Part shown: piece by piece, positions 37,430-46,152 of the stretch
Numbering within the stretch: the first letter of the stretch is position 1
Layout of the letters: every line of letters begins with the position of its first letter
NCBI RefSeq assembly: GCF_004210375.1
Contig: NC_134829.1
Span: 25,994,034 to 26,058,033 of the forward strand
DNA: 64,000 nt
From: Tachypleus tridentatus
Taxonomy: Eukaryota > Arthropoda > Merostomata > Xiphosura > Limulidae
Direction: 5' to 3'
The notes under the pieces: generated by a model
Database searches by the model: none
What the model was told of the DNA's origin: nothing
What the model saw: only the letters and a program-made list of their open reading frames with translations
Position numbers and translations under genes: made by a program

Positions 37430-38330
37430 TGAATAGTGTTTGGAGAATGAACACTACTGACAGAATGTTTGGAGTGTTTGGTGAATGAACGCTACTGATA
37501 GAATATTTGGAGTGTTTGAAGAATGAACACTACTGATAGTTTGTTTGTTTGTTTTGGAATTTTGCACAAAGCTACTCGAGGGCTATCTGTGCTAGCCGTC
37601 CCTAATTTAGCAGTGTAAGACTAGAGGGAAGGCAGCTAGTCATCACCACCCACCGCCAACTCTTGGGCTACTCTTTTACCAACGAATAGTGGGATTGATC
37701 GTCACGTTATACGCCCCCACGGCTGGGAGGGCGAGCATGTTTAGCGCGACGCGGGCGCGAACCCGCGGATTACGAGTCGCGCGCCTTACGCGCTTGGCCA
37801 TGCCAGGCCCACTACTGATAGAATGTTTGGAGTGTTTGGTGAATGAACACTATCGATAGAATGTTTGGAGTGTTTGGTGAATTAACATTAATGATAGAGT
37901 GTTTGGAGAAGGAACACTACTGATAGAGTGTTTGGAGAATGAACAATACTGATAGAATGTTTGGAGTGTTAGGTGAATCAACGCTACTGATAGAATGTTT
38001 GGAATGTTGGAGAATGAACACCACTGATAGAATGTTTGGTGAATGAACATTACTGATAGAGTGTTTGGAGAATGAACAATACTGATAGAATGTTTGGAGT
38101 GTTAGGTGAATCAACGCTACTGATAGAATGTTTGGAATGTTAGGTGAATCAACGCTACTGATAGAATGTTTGGAATGTTAGGTGAATCAACGCTACTGAT
38201 AGAATGTTTGGAGTGTTTGGGGGAATGAACACTACTGATAGAATGTTTGGAGTGTTTGGTGAATGAAAACTACTGATAGAGTGTTTGCAGAATGAACACT
38301 AGTGATACAATGTCTGGAGTGTATGAAAAT
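37430..38330. repeat. 38-bp minisatellite array, split by a SINE
   Basis: In junctophilin intron 1. Unit of 38 bp based on aatgaacactactgatagaa plus tgtttggagtgtttggtg, with many variants and shortened units. A SINE family A copy at 37540-37809 interrupts it. Confidence 0.88.
37540..37809 (-). mobile_element. SINE family A inside the 38-bp array
   Basis: Minus-oriented full-length copy with tail tttgtttgtttgttttgg and head end gccaggcc. The 12-bp cactactgatag flanks it on both sides (37528-37539, 37810-37821). Because the target is itself repeated, that match is expected by either route, but both joints fall exactly at the element ends. The body near 37745-37795 is unusually GC-rich. Confidence 0.9.
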
Positions 38331-38769
38331 AATGATTTATTTTACATGATTGTGATATATTGATAAACGATGTCAAGGCAGTCAACTGTGTTTCGAAAGT
38401 AAAAACTATTTCAGACTTCGATTTGTGTTTTGAAAACGATATGAACATGACATCATTAGGTATAACAACTGTTTTATAGGAGTATGGATACACGGACAGA
38501 CGTGTGTGTTATAGGGTAAGTGGACAATAATTGATATGATAAATTTATAACAGATGTCTTTTATCACAATGAAGGATACTTCAATATTCTGAAATATTTT
38601 AATAAGAAAATTACAGAAAACAAAATTAACATGTTAAAACATGTATTCTTATTGAGAATTATTCTAACACTGATAAATATGAAAAATAGCTATAATAATG
38701 AAGTTACAAAACAATATAATATGTGAAGAGAGGTGTACTTATTATAGAGTATTCTAATGTACGCAGAGA
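38331..38769. other. Junctophilin intron 1, unique spacer
   Basis: A short stretch between two arrays with no recognisable feature. Confidence 0.5.
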
Positions 38770-39733
38770 ATCAATAACGGTGACGTTTTAAAGAGAGATA
38801 ACATGTAACAACACATTTATTTATTCTTTTCTCTTCTAACAGTGATCAGTAGGAACAGAAACTATAGAAGTGACGTTTTAAAGAGAGAAAGCATATAATC
38901 ACACATTTTTTTTTTTTTGTTCTAACACCAATGAATGGGAACAGAAACTATAGCAGTAACGTTTTAAAGAGAGATAACATATAATGACACATTTATTTAT
39001 TCTTTTCTCTACTAACACTGATCAATAGGAACATAAACTATAGCAGTGACATTTCAAAGACAGATAACATATAATGACACATTTATTTATTGTTTTGTGT
39101 TCTAACAGTGATCAGTATGAACAGAAACTATAGAAGTAACGTTTTACAGAGAGATAACATATAATAACACATTTATTTATTGTTTTGTGTTCTAACAGTG
39201 ATCAGTAGTAACAAAAACTATACCACTGACGTTTTAAAGAGAGATAACATATAATAACTCATTTATTTATTGTTTTCTTTTCTAACAGTGATCAGCAGGA
39301 ACAGAGACTACAGCAGTGACGTTTTAAATTAAGATAAGATATAATGACACATTTATTATTTGTTTTGTGTTTTAACAGAGATCTGTAGGAACATGAACTA
39401 TAGCAGTGACTTTTAAAAAACAAATAACATATAACGACACATGTATTTATTTTTTGTGTTCTAACAGTGATCATTAGAAACATAAACTATAGCAGTGATA
39501 TTTTAAAGAGAGATAGCATATAATGACCCATTAATTTTTTGTTTTGTGTTCTAACAATGATCAGTAGGAACAGAATCTCTAGCAGTGACGTTTTAAAGAG
39601 AGATAGCATATAATAACACATTTTTTATTGTTTTCTGTTCTAACTGATCAGTAGGAGCAGAAACTATAGCAGTGACGTTTTAAAGAGAGATAACGTATAA
39701 TGACACATTTATTTATTGTTTCGTATTTTAACA
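38770..39733. repeat. 90-bp satellite array
   Basis: About eleven copies of a unit with agtgacgttttaaagagaga, taacatataatgacacattt and ttctaacagtgatcagtagg. Unit starts at 38781, 38871, 39047, 39137 and 39227 give mainly a 90-bp step. Copies diverge by substitutions and T-run length. It is clearly related to the 80-bp array further right. Confidence 0.9.
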
Positions 39734-39997
39734 GTTGATGAATTTCGTTCCACTTTAGACTGAATAACGTAGGCTGAAAGGTGACTGTATTATATAACAC
39801 TCCACCAATATATTTTATTTTTGCGCAGGAGACAAGTATGGATTTCTTTTGAATTTCGAGCAAAGCTACTATAGAGTGAGGTATCTGCATATAAGCACGT
39901 CCCTAATTTAGTTGGGAAGAAGCTGTAAAGCGAAACGTTGGGTGTCTAATTAAATAAAAAGAGCATTTTTGTGTTATAAGGTCTTTTATTCCTCGTA
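39734..39997. repeat. Interspersed element X with SINE-A tail fragment, clean copy
   Basis: Begins gttgatgaatttcgttccac, contains taggctgaaaggtgactgta, and after ggatttcttttgaatttcg continues into minus-oriented SINE-A-like sequence (gcaaagctac, cgtccctaatttag). The same X/SINE junction occurs at 44544-44660. It sits inside the satellite. Confidence 0.75.
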
Positions 39998-39999
39998 TT

Positions 40000-40404
40000 A
40001 AGTATGAATGAAATTATAGGGGTGACGTTTTAAAGAAAGTGGAGATGTGTTTATTGTGAAGTATTCCAACAATGATAAGTAGGGACAGAAATTGTGACAG
40101 TTAAAGTAAGGTAAGTATAACACAGATTTGTTTATTCTGAAGTATTCCAACAATGATAAGTAGGGACAGAAATTGTGACAGTTAAAGTAAGGTAAAATAT
40201 AATGACAGATGTATTTATTGTTTTGTATTCCAACAATGATAAATAGGGACAAAAATACAGCAGTGACAGTTAAAGAGAAGGTATGTAATGGCACAGATGT
40301 TTATTGTGAAGTATTCCAACAATGATAAGTAGGGACAGAAATTGTGACAGTTAAAAAGAGATAAATGTATAATGACAGATGTGTTTATTATATCTGCAAC
40401 AATG
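40000..40404. repeat. Satellite array, intermediate units
   Basis: Units containing gtattccaacaatgataagt and gtgacagttaaagtaaggta, intermediate between the 90-bp and 80-bp forms, with variable length. Confidence 0.85.
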
Positions 40405-40880
40405 ATAAGTTTGGGTTGAGAAAATATTTTACGTAGAAGAGTGTACAACGTTTCGACAGATTGGTCATCGTCAGGTTCACAAAGAAAGAGGTAACTGACC
40501 AGAAATTGACCACATGTTTGAAAGGGGGTAAGTAACAGATGTGTTTAATGTAGAAGGCGGTGTTAGAATGATTGAATATATAAAGAATTTATGACAGTAT
40601 AAATATAGGTATAAAGGCGTTACAGATGTGTTTATTTTGGGTTTAAGTTGTGATAAGTAGGCTTCCTTAATTTTGACAGTTAAAGTAAGGTTATTTAGTA
40701 CAGATGTGTTTATGGTTATGTATTCCAACAATGATAAGTGCTCGACAAAATTGTGACAGTGTCTTTTATGTTCTTGAAGATGTGTCATGTTGATATCTTT
40801 TCTGTTGTTTGCATTTAGTTTTTCTAGTTTTTGTTGTGGCAGTCTTTTTGTAAGGTCGTTTTCTTGACATCACTCACAGA
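40405..40880. repeat. Penelope-like sequence merged with satellite (probable consensus artefact)
   Basis: Starts as a good match to the Penelope terminal repeat (tttgggttgagaaaatattt at 40410) and follows the order of 45455-45860. From about 40440 onward it is increasingly interrupted by fragments of the 80-bp satellite (acagatgtgttta at about 40535, 40622 and 40700; gataagtagg; acagttaaagtaagg) that keep the satellite's own order and near-80-bp spacing. Neither sequence is simply inserted in the other: each replaces the other in short alternating blocks. Confidence 0.8.
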
Positions 40881-41399
40881 TTTATTATTTTGTGTTCTAA
40901 CAGTAATCAGCAGCAATAAAACTACAGCAGTGACAGTTTTAAAGATAAATAAGATATATTGATGTGTATTTGTTGTTTTGTATTCCAACAATGATCAATA
41001 GGAACAGAAACTATGACACGTTAAAGTAAGATAATATAATTACAGATGTGTTTATTGTGAAGTATTCCAACAATGATAAGTAGGAACATAAGCTGTGTGA
41101 CAGTTAAAGTAAGGTAATATATCATGACAGATGTGTTTATTGTTTTGTATTCCAACAATGATAAGTAGGAACAGAAATATGTGTGACAGTTTAAAGAGAG
41201 GTAATATAATGACAGATGTGTTTTTTGTTTTGTATTCCAACAATGATAAGTAGGAACAGAAATCTGACAGTTTTAAAGTAAGATAATATAATACAGATGT
41301 TTTTATTGTTTTCTATTCCAACAATGATAAGTAGGAACAGAAACTATGTGACAGTTAAAGTAAGGTAACGTATAATGACAGATGTGTTTATTGTGAAGT
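40881..41399. repeat. Satellite array, intermediate units
   Basis: More copies with gtattccaacaatgataagt and acagatgtgtttattg, with length variation between units. Confidence 0.85.
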
Positions 41400-41612
41400 A
41401 TTTTAACAACACTTTAGACTGAATAAGTAGGCTGAAAGGTGACTGTATTATATAACACAGTTAATATATTTTATTTTGCGCAGGAGACAAGTATGTGATT
41501 TATTTTGAATTTCGAGCAAAGATAAGTAGGAACAGCCGTCCCTAATTTAGTGGGACAGAAGCTTAAAGTAACGTTGTAATTAAATACAGAAGAGCATGTG
41601 TTTATAAGGTGA
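41400..41612. repeat. Element X merged with satellite (probable consensus artefact)
   Basis: Follows element X at 39734-39990 (actttagactgaataa, ggctgaaaggtgactgtatt, gcgcaggagacaagtatg, ccgtccctaatttag). Short pieces are replaced by satellite text such as gataagtaggaacag in place of the SINE-like gctactatagag. Confidence 0.75.
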
Positions 41613-42530
41613 AGTATTCCAACAATGATAAGTAGGAACAGAAATTAGTGACAGTTAAAAAGGTAAGTGGACAGATGTGTTTATTGTAGAGTATTCCAAC
41701 AATGATAAGTAGGAACAGAAATTGTGACAGTTAAAGTAAGGTAAGTAAGGACAGATGTGTTTATTGTGAAGTATTCCAACAATGATAAGTAGGAACAGAA
41801 ATTGTGACAGTTAAAGTAAGGTAAGTAAGGACAGATGTGTTTATTGTGAAGTATTCCAACAATGATAAGTAGGAACAGAAATTGTGACAGTTAAAGTAAG
41901 GTAAGTAAGGACAGATGTGTTTATTGTGAAGTATTCCAACAATGATAAGTAGGAACAGAAATTGTGACAGTTAAAGTAAGGTAAGTAAGGACAGATGTGT
42001 TTATTGTGAAGTATTCCAACAATGATAAGTAGGAACAGAAATTGTGACAGTTAAAGTAAGGTAAGTAAGGACAGATGTGTTTATTGTGAAGTATTCCAAC
42101 AATGATAAGTAGGGACAGAAATTGTGACAGTTAAAGTAAGGTAAGTAAGGACAGATGTGTTTATTGTAGAGTATTCCAACAATGATAAGTAGGAACAGAA
42201 ATTGTGACAGTTAAAGTAAGGTAAGTAAGGACAGATGTGTTTATTGTAGAGTATTCCAACAATGATAAGTAGGGACAGAAATTGTGACAGTTAAAGTAAG
42301 GTAAGTAAGGACAGATGTGTTTATTGTAGAGTATTCCAACAATGATAAGTAGGGACAGAAATTGTGACAGTTAAAGTAAGGTAAGTAAGGACAGATGTGT
42401 TTATTGTAGAGTATTCCAACAATGATAAGTAGGAACAGAAATTGTGACAGTTAAAGTAAGGTAAGTAAGGACAGATGTGTTTATTGTGAAGTATTCTAAC
42501 AGTGGTAAGTAAGGACTTTTAAAGCATGAT
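41613..42530. repeat. 80-bp satellite array, about eleven copies
   Basis: Near-identical 80-bp units containing gtattccaacaatgataagt, aggaacagaaattgtgacag, ttaaagtaaggtaagtaagg and acagatgtgtttattgtgaa. Unit starts at 41771, 41851, 41931, 42011 and on to 42491 are exactly 80 bp apart. Variants: agggacag versus aggaacag, and ttgtaga versus ttgtgaa. Confidence 0.97.
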
Positions 42531-42966
42531 GACATGGAAGACAAATTATTGTCAAGTTCACAATCTGTATGGACAGAAGTTTAGAGTGGCATTGTATAGT
42601 AGAACTATAAATATGGACAGATGGGGGGGGGGAAGTTCAAGAAACTTTCATAAAAGACAACAAAAAATGTTATTAGGTCTTTTCTAGTACTAATTTCCGC
42701 ATAGATTTAGCCTAGGAAGCAATGTTCCTATGTTTCTTATACATTTATTGTTATTTATAATTAAAGTTTACCTATCAGGTTTGAATATATTTATCAACAT
42801 CGCTTCCAGACCATTGTGGCACTTTTGAGTGGTCATCTAAGGTCTGAAAAATTGGTGCTTTTTTATTTGTTATGTTGTTGTCGTTGTTTTTGTTATAATT
42901 TTAAATGGTGTGAATTTTTCTGATTATGAAAATGCTTGTCATCTTCATCACTTACAATTATTTCAG
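42531..42966. other. Junctophilin intron 1, last part
   Basis: Unique sequence leading to the exon 2 acceptor (acttacaattatttcag, ending at 42966). A G run (gggggggg) lies near 42625. Confidence 0.6.
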
Positions 42967-43241
42967 GCATTTACCAAGGGCAGTGGCTCAGAGGTTTGCG
43001 CCATGGTTACGGTGTACGTAATAGCGCCCCCTTTGGCTTGGCTTCACACAGTCGTCCTAAGAATGCTCGATTTTCTGTTTCGTCTCTCGAACATGACCAC
43101 GTTGACCCTGCGAGTATAAGAAATCGAAAAATAGATGACTGCCGGGGAGGTTTTGTACTGAAAGCGAAAAGTGACGAACCTCCTCCCAGAAGACGATCTC
43201 TTGTCGATAAATCCTCAACTTTAAAGAAAACAATCCTTCAG
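42967..43241 (+). CDS. JPH: Junctophilin, exon 2 (MORN VI and start of joining region)
   Basis: 275 nt in phase 1 to phase 0. The first two bases complete glycine 138, then IYQGQWLRGLRHGYGVRN forms MORN VI. A divergent stretch follows, then the conserved joining-region block RGGFVLKAKSDEPPPRRRSL and LKKTILQ, comparable to the RGGFVL...RR.SL...L.K pattern in vertebrate junctophilins. The donor gtgagaag starts at 43242. Together exons 1-2 encode 229 residues. MORN VII-VIII, the alpha-helical segment and C-terminal membrane anchor must be in exons right of this window; I saw no candidate for them before 64000. Confidence 0.95.
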
Positions 43242-43728
43242 GTGAGAAGTAGCCAGTACATTCAACTTATAAGATTTTAAATCCTGACTTGTTTTGACTT
43301 TCTTTTTTGTAGGTGAAGAAAAGATCTCATAAAGCAGTAAATGGTCAGCATATATATATATTTTAGATTTTCAAATGGAACTTTTTTTTTCATCTTACAT
43401 TTATTAAACAGGAGATAGGTATATTTCACGTAAGTGAACACTGCATATGAGTCTAGGATTTCCATAGATACACTGTTTCATCTTTTCTCATATGCTACGC
43501 AAATATAGAAATCGTATAGTTATAAAAATAATCGCGTGTTTCATTCGCTATCTCATTCTGTCCACTATGGCTAATCCAACCCAGATTTCTAAAGTCCTAA
43601 TCTTACTGTTGATCTAGCATAGGACAAGTCATTGTGTGTAGGTTCAGAATTTTAAAAAATAATTTGTCATATCCTATGTTATACTTCTTGGCGTTAAGTA
43701 TAAAAATGTCAGTGCTTGGACCAGTGGA
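43242..43728. other. Junctophilin intron 2, start
   Basis: Intronic sequence with no recognisable repeat apart from a short (ta)n run at about 43350. Confidence 0.6.
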
Positions 43729-43843
43729 CCAGCAGTAACTTTACGGACCTACAACCCCCAAATCCGAGGCTCGATATTCTGTTTTGTACAGAACTGAGAT
43801 AACATAATATGTAACTTTGTTCTGAATAAATAAAAGTTCAAAA
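43729..43843 (+). mobile_element. SINE family C, diverged
   Basis: gaccagtggaccagcagtaa, cggacctacaacccccaaat, gaggctcgatattctgtttt and tatgtaactttgttctgaat follow the family order. Confidence 0.6.
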
Positions 43844-43924
43844 ACAAAAGAACGCCGATTTCTTCATATTTACATTCTAACGATCCCAGATGAAGCAATT
43901 GGTTGTACGCTTCACCATGCTACA

Positions 43925-44395
43925 GTTGTTTCTATCCTATCACCTCCGACACCATAGGCTGATGGGGATTATGTTTCACACCTGAGTGGGAATGTCAGCA
44001 GGATTTCTCTAAATCCTGAATGGATTTAGATGAAAGTTGGTATACATATGAACTATAACCAAACTTAGAGAAGAAGATTAGCTTTTGGAGTATCAATGTC
44101 AAAGGTCAAGGTCACAGAAAATTCACGAAAGTTTTAAAAATCCCTATCTGTTAACAGGAGGACCGATATGTTTACACTATTTTTGTTCTATTAATTCTAT
44201 AAAAAATGAATGGATTTTGATAAAACTTGGCGGACATGTGTAAAATGTTATTTCTCTTTGTCCAGACAAAAATGTCCCGTGTCTCTTTATCACGACGGAC
44301 ATACGGATGCATGTTCGTATTTTTTCAGGGGCGAATATGATCAACGGCGCGTGACAGAGGTGTGCTATTCGATCTACTGAGTGACACTATATTAT
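43925..44395 (+). mobile_element. Unclassified interspersed repeat with nuclear-receptor-like motif
   Basis: Contains ctgaatggatttagatgaaa, gttggtatacatatgaacta, caaaggtcaaggtcacag, aatgaatggattttgataaa and a cgacggacatacggatgcat / ggggcgaatatgatcaacgg end, phrases I associate with dispersed non-autonomous repeats in several invertebrate genomes. No ends or duplications can be fixed and it has no coding capacity. Confidence 0.5.
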
Positions 44396-44543
44396 AATTC
44401 TATATCTAGATTGAAAATATTATAAATAAGTAAAGAAAGCAAGAATTGAAACCAGAAATGAATTCGAAATCGAAAAGTGTATAATGGTAAGTAGAACTCA
44501 ATTATGTATTACATTGCATTGTCTGACAGATTAGCCAACTTCA

Positions 44544-44660
44544 GTTGATGAATTTCGTTCCACTTTAGACTTAATAACGTAGGCTGAAAGGTGACTGTAT
44601 TATAAAACGCTCCACCAATCTATTTTATCTTTGCGCAGCAGGCAAGTATGGATTTCTTTT
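44544..44660. repeat. Interspersed element X, second clean copy
   Basis: gttgatgaatttcgttccac, taggctgaaaggtgactgta and tttgcgcagcaggcaagtat match 39734-39850. It joins a SINE family A copy at the same position as the 39.7-kb copy. Confidence 0.8.
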
Positions 44661-44922
44661 GAATTTCGCGCAAAGCTACTCGAGGGCTATCTGCGGCAGC
44701 CGTCCCTAATTTAGCAGTATAAGACTAGACGGAAGGCAGCTAGTCATCACTACCCACCGCCAACTCTTGGGCTACTCTTTTACCAACGAATAGTGGAATT
44801 GACCGTCACATATATAACGCCCCATGGCTGAAAGGGCGAGCATGTTTGGTGTGACGGGGATTCGAACCCATGACCCTCAGATTACGAGTCGAGTGTCTTA
44901 ACCACCTGGCCATGACGGGCCT
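44661..44922 (-). mobile_element. SINE family A
   Basis: Minus-oriented: tttcgcgcaaagctactcga, tagtcatcactacccaccgc, gacggggattcgaacccatg (B-box complement) and a head end ccatgacgggcc. It is directly joined to element X. Confidence 0.92.
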
Positions 44923-45354
44923 GGCCAGGTCTGGAAGAAATCTATTAATCCACTTTGTTTGTTCGTAAGCAAACCAAGTTTTGTTGACGGATTCCGGACA
45001 GCTGAGGATTCTTACTGATATAATGTATCCACGTACCATGGATATGTCACCTAGACTCTTTGGTTCAAGAAGAAGGATTCAGGGGTCGTTGAAACCGAAT
45101 CTAGCGTCATATTGTTTGTTCTTGGTAGTTCTCGATATCCCTCGGGCACCGTGTTGGAGATTGTGCTTATGCCCCCTCCCCAGATGGTAGCGGGACTAAA
45201 CTTAGCAAATGCACGTGCTCAGTTATCATAGACGGTTGTCCTAAATGTGTTTTTAGTGTATGAACCCTCCCTTGACATAATTGTATAAGTAAGTAATGGG
45301 GAGTCTGATCATCACTTTCTTTGTGAATAATATGGAAATTATATTATATTATCC
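44923..45354. other. Probable junctophilin intron 2, no feature
   Basis: No exon or repeat identified. Confidence 0.5.
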
Positions 45355-45440
45355 AGAGTTCTTAGACACTTTATATCTACTAGTAGTTCTAGTGACATAT
45401 CTAAGTTACTAATTACATCTACAAATATACCTGGTTATAT
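45355..45440. repeat. Outlying diverged unit of the 89-bp family
   Basis: actttatatctactagtagt, ttctagtgacatatctaagt and acaaatatacctggttatat match the 89-bp unit. The Penelope-like element then interrupts it, and the array resumes at 46153. Confidence 0.8.
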
Positions 45441-45490
45441 TTATGCAAAAAACGGCTCGTTTGGGTTGAGAAAATATTTTACGTAGAAGA

Positions 45491-45532
45491 GCGAACAACG
45501 TTTCGACCTTCTTCGGTCATCGTCATGTTCAC
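45491..45532 (-). ncRNA. Hammerhead-like motif, left repeat (core mutated)
   Basis: Same layout as at 5831-5872, but the core reads ATGACGA instead of CTGACGA, so the invariant first C is lost. Probably inactive. Confidence 0.4.
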
Positions 45533-45663
45533 AAAGAAAGAAAGAGGTAACTGACCGGAAGCTGACCACATGTTTGGAAGGGGTTGTGTAACTTAGTGTC
45601 GGAATGTAGAGGGTGGTGTTAGATGTTTAAATATATAATTTTATATTATTTATTTTATTATAT

Positions 45664-45973
45664 TTAATATAGGTATAAAGGAGTTCCTTTATATTGGTTT
45701 ATTTTGGGTTTAAGTTGTTGTATAAGTAAGGCTTCTTTAATTTTGCGTTTGTTTATGTTTGTTTCTTTATTTAGTATTTGAGTGTTTTCTATGGTTATGT
45801 TGTGTTTATTTGACTTGCAGTGTTCGAAAACGTGTGAAGGTGACTTTTTATGTTCTTTGAATCTGGTTTCCATTTTTCTACTTGTTTCTCCAATATAGAA
45901 GTCGTGGCAGTTATCACATTGTATTTTATAAATAATGTTGGTGTGGTGTTTGTCAGTGTAGTTTTTACATAGA
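45664..45973 (-). pseudogene. Penelope-like GIY-YIG endonuclease fragment
   Basis: Minus-strand frame of about 100 codons with IIYKIQCDNCHDFYIGETS, the signature of the GIY-YIG domain at the C terminus of Penelope reverse transcriptases (YIG near 45888-45899), followed by RFKEHKKSPSHVFEHCK and a lysine-rich end. The upstream reverse-transcriptase part is missing; the frame begins abruptly at the internal breakpoint near 45973. Not functional on its own. Confidence 0.82.
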
Positions 45974-46021
45974 CCTCAGTTTTGTGCCTGGTTTTTCGGT
46001 CAGTTACCTCTTTCTTTCTTT

Positions 46022-46063
46022 GTGAATCTGACGATGACCGAAGAAGGTCGAAACGTTGTTCGC
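46022..46063 (+). ncRNA. Hammerhead-like motif, right repeat (core intact)
   Basis: GTGAAT, core CTGACGA, extra T, stem II GACC/GGTC with GAAGAA loop, GAAA, CGTT and GTTCGC. Stem I can pair over six positions with two G-U pairs. The CUGANGA and GAAA core residues are kept. Confidence 0.48.
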
Positions 46064-46152
46064 TCTTCTACGTAAAATATTTTCTCAACCCAAACGAGCC
46101 GTTTTTACATATATACTTCTCTACAAATGGGTTTTCTCGACATCACTGATAC

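Larger units (their letters stand above)
45441..46152 (-). mobile_element. Penelope-like element, short copy with inverted terminal repeats
   Basis: The left terminal segment (aaaaaacggctcgtttgggt from 45447) and the right one (caacccaaacgagccgtttt ending about 46107) are inverted copies of more than 100 bp. Between them is an AT-rich spacer and a piece of the GIY-YIG endonuclease region on the minus strand. The element splits an 89-bp repeat unit: ggttatatt before and ggttgtatt after may be its target duplication. Penelope-like elements often have inverted or direct terminal repeats and heavy 5' truncation. Confidence 0.82.

Noticed and set aside
37850..38114. Serine/threonine-rich minus-strand frames
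   Set aside because: They are translations of the 38-bp repeat; the same holds for frames in the 80/90-bp, 89-bp and AT-rich arrays.
40405..41612. A novel composite transposon explaining the mixed sequence
   Set aside because: The satellite pieces keep their own 80-bp register through the element, which a real composite would not do; a consensus artefact is simpler.
38770..42530. CRISPR array
   Set aside because: Units are contiguous tandem copies without unique spacers, in a eukaryotic intron.
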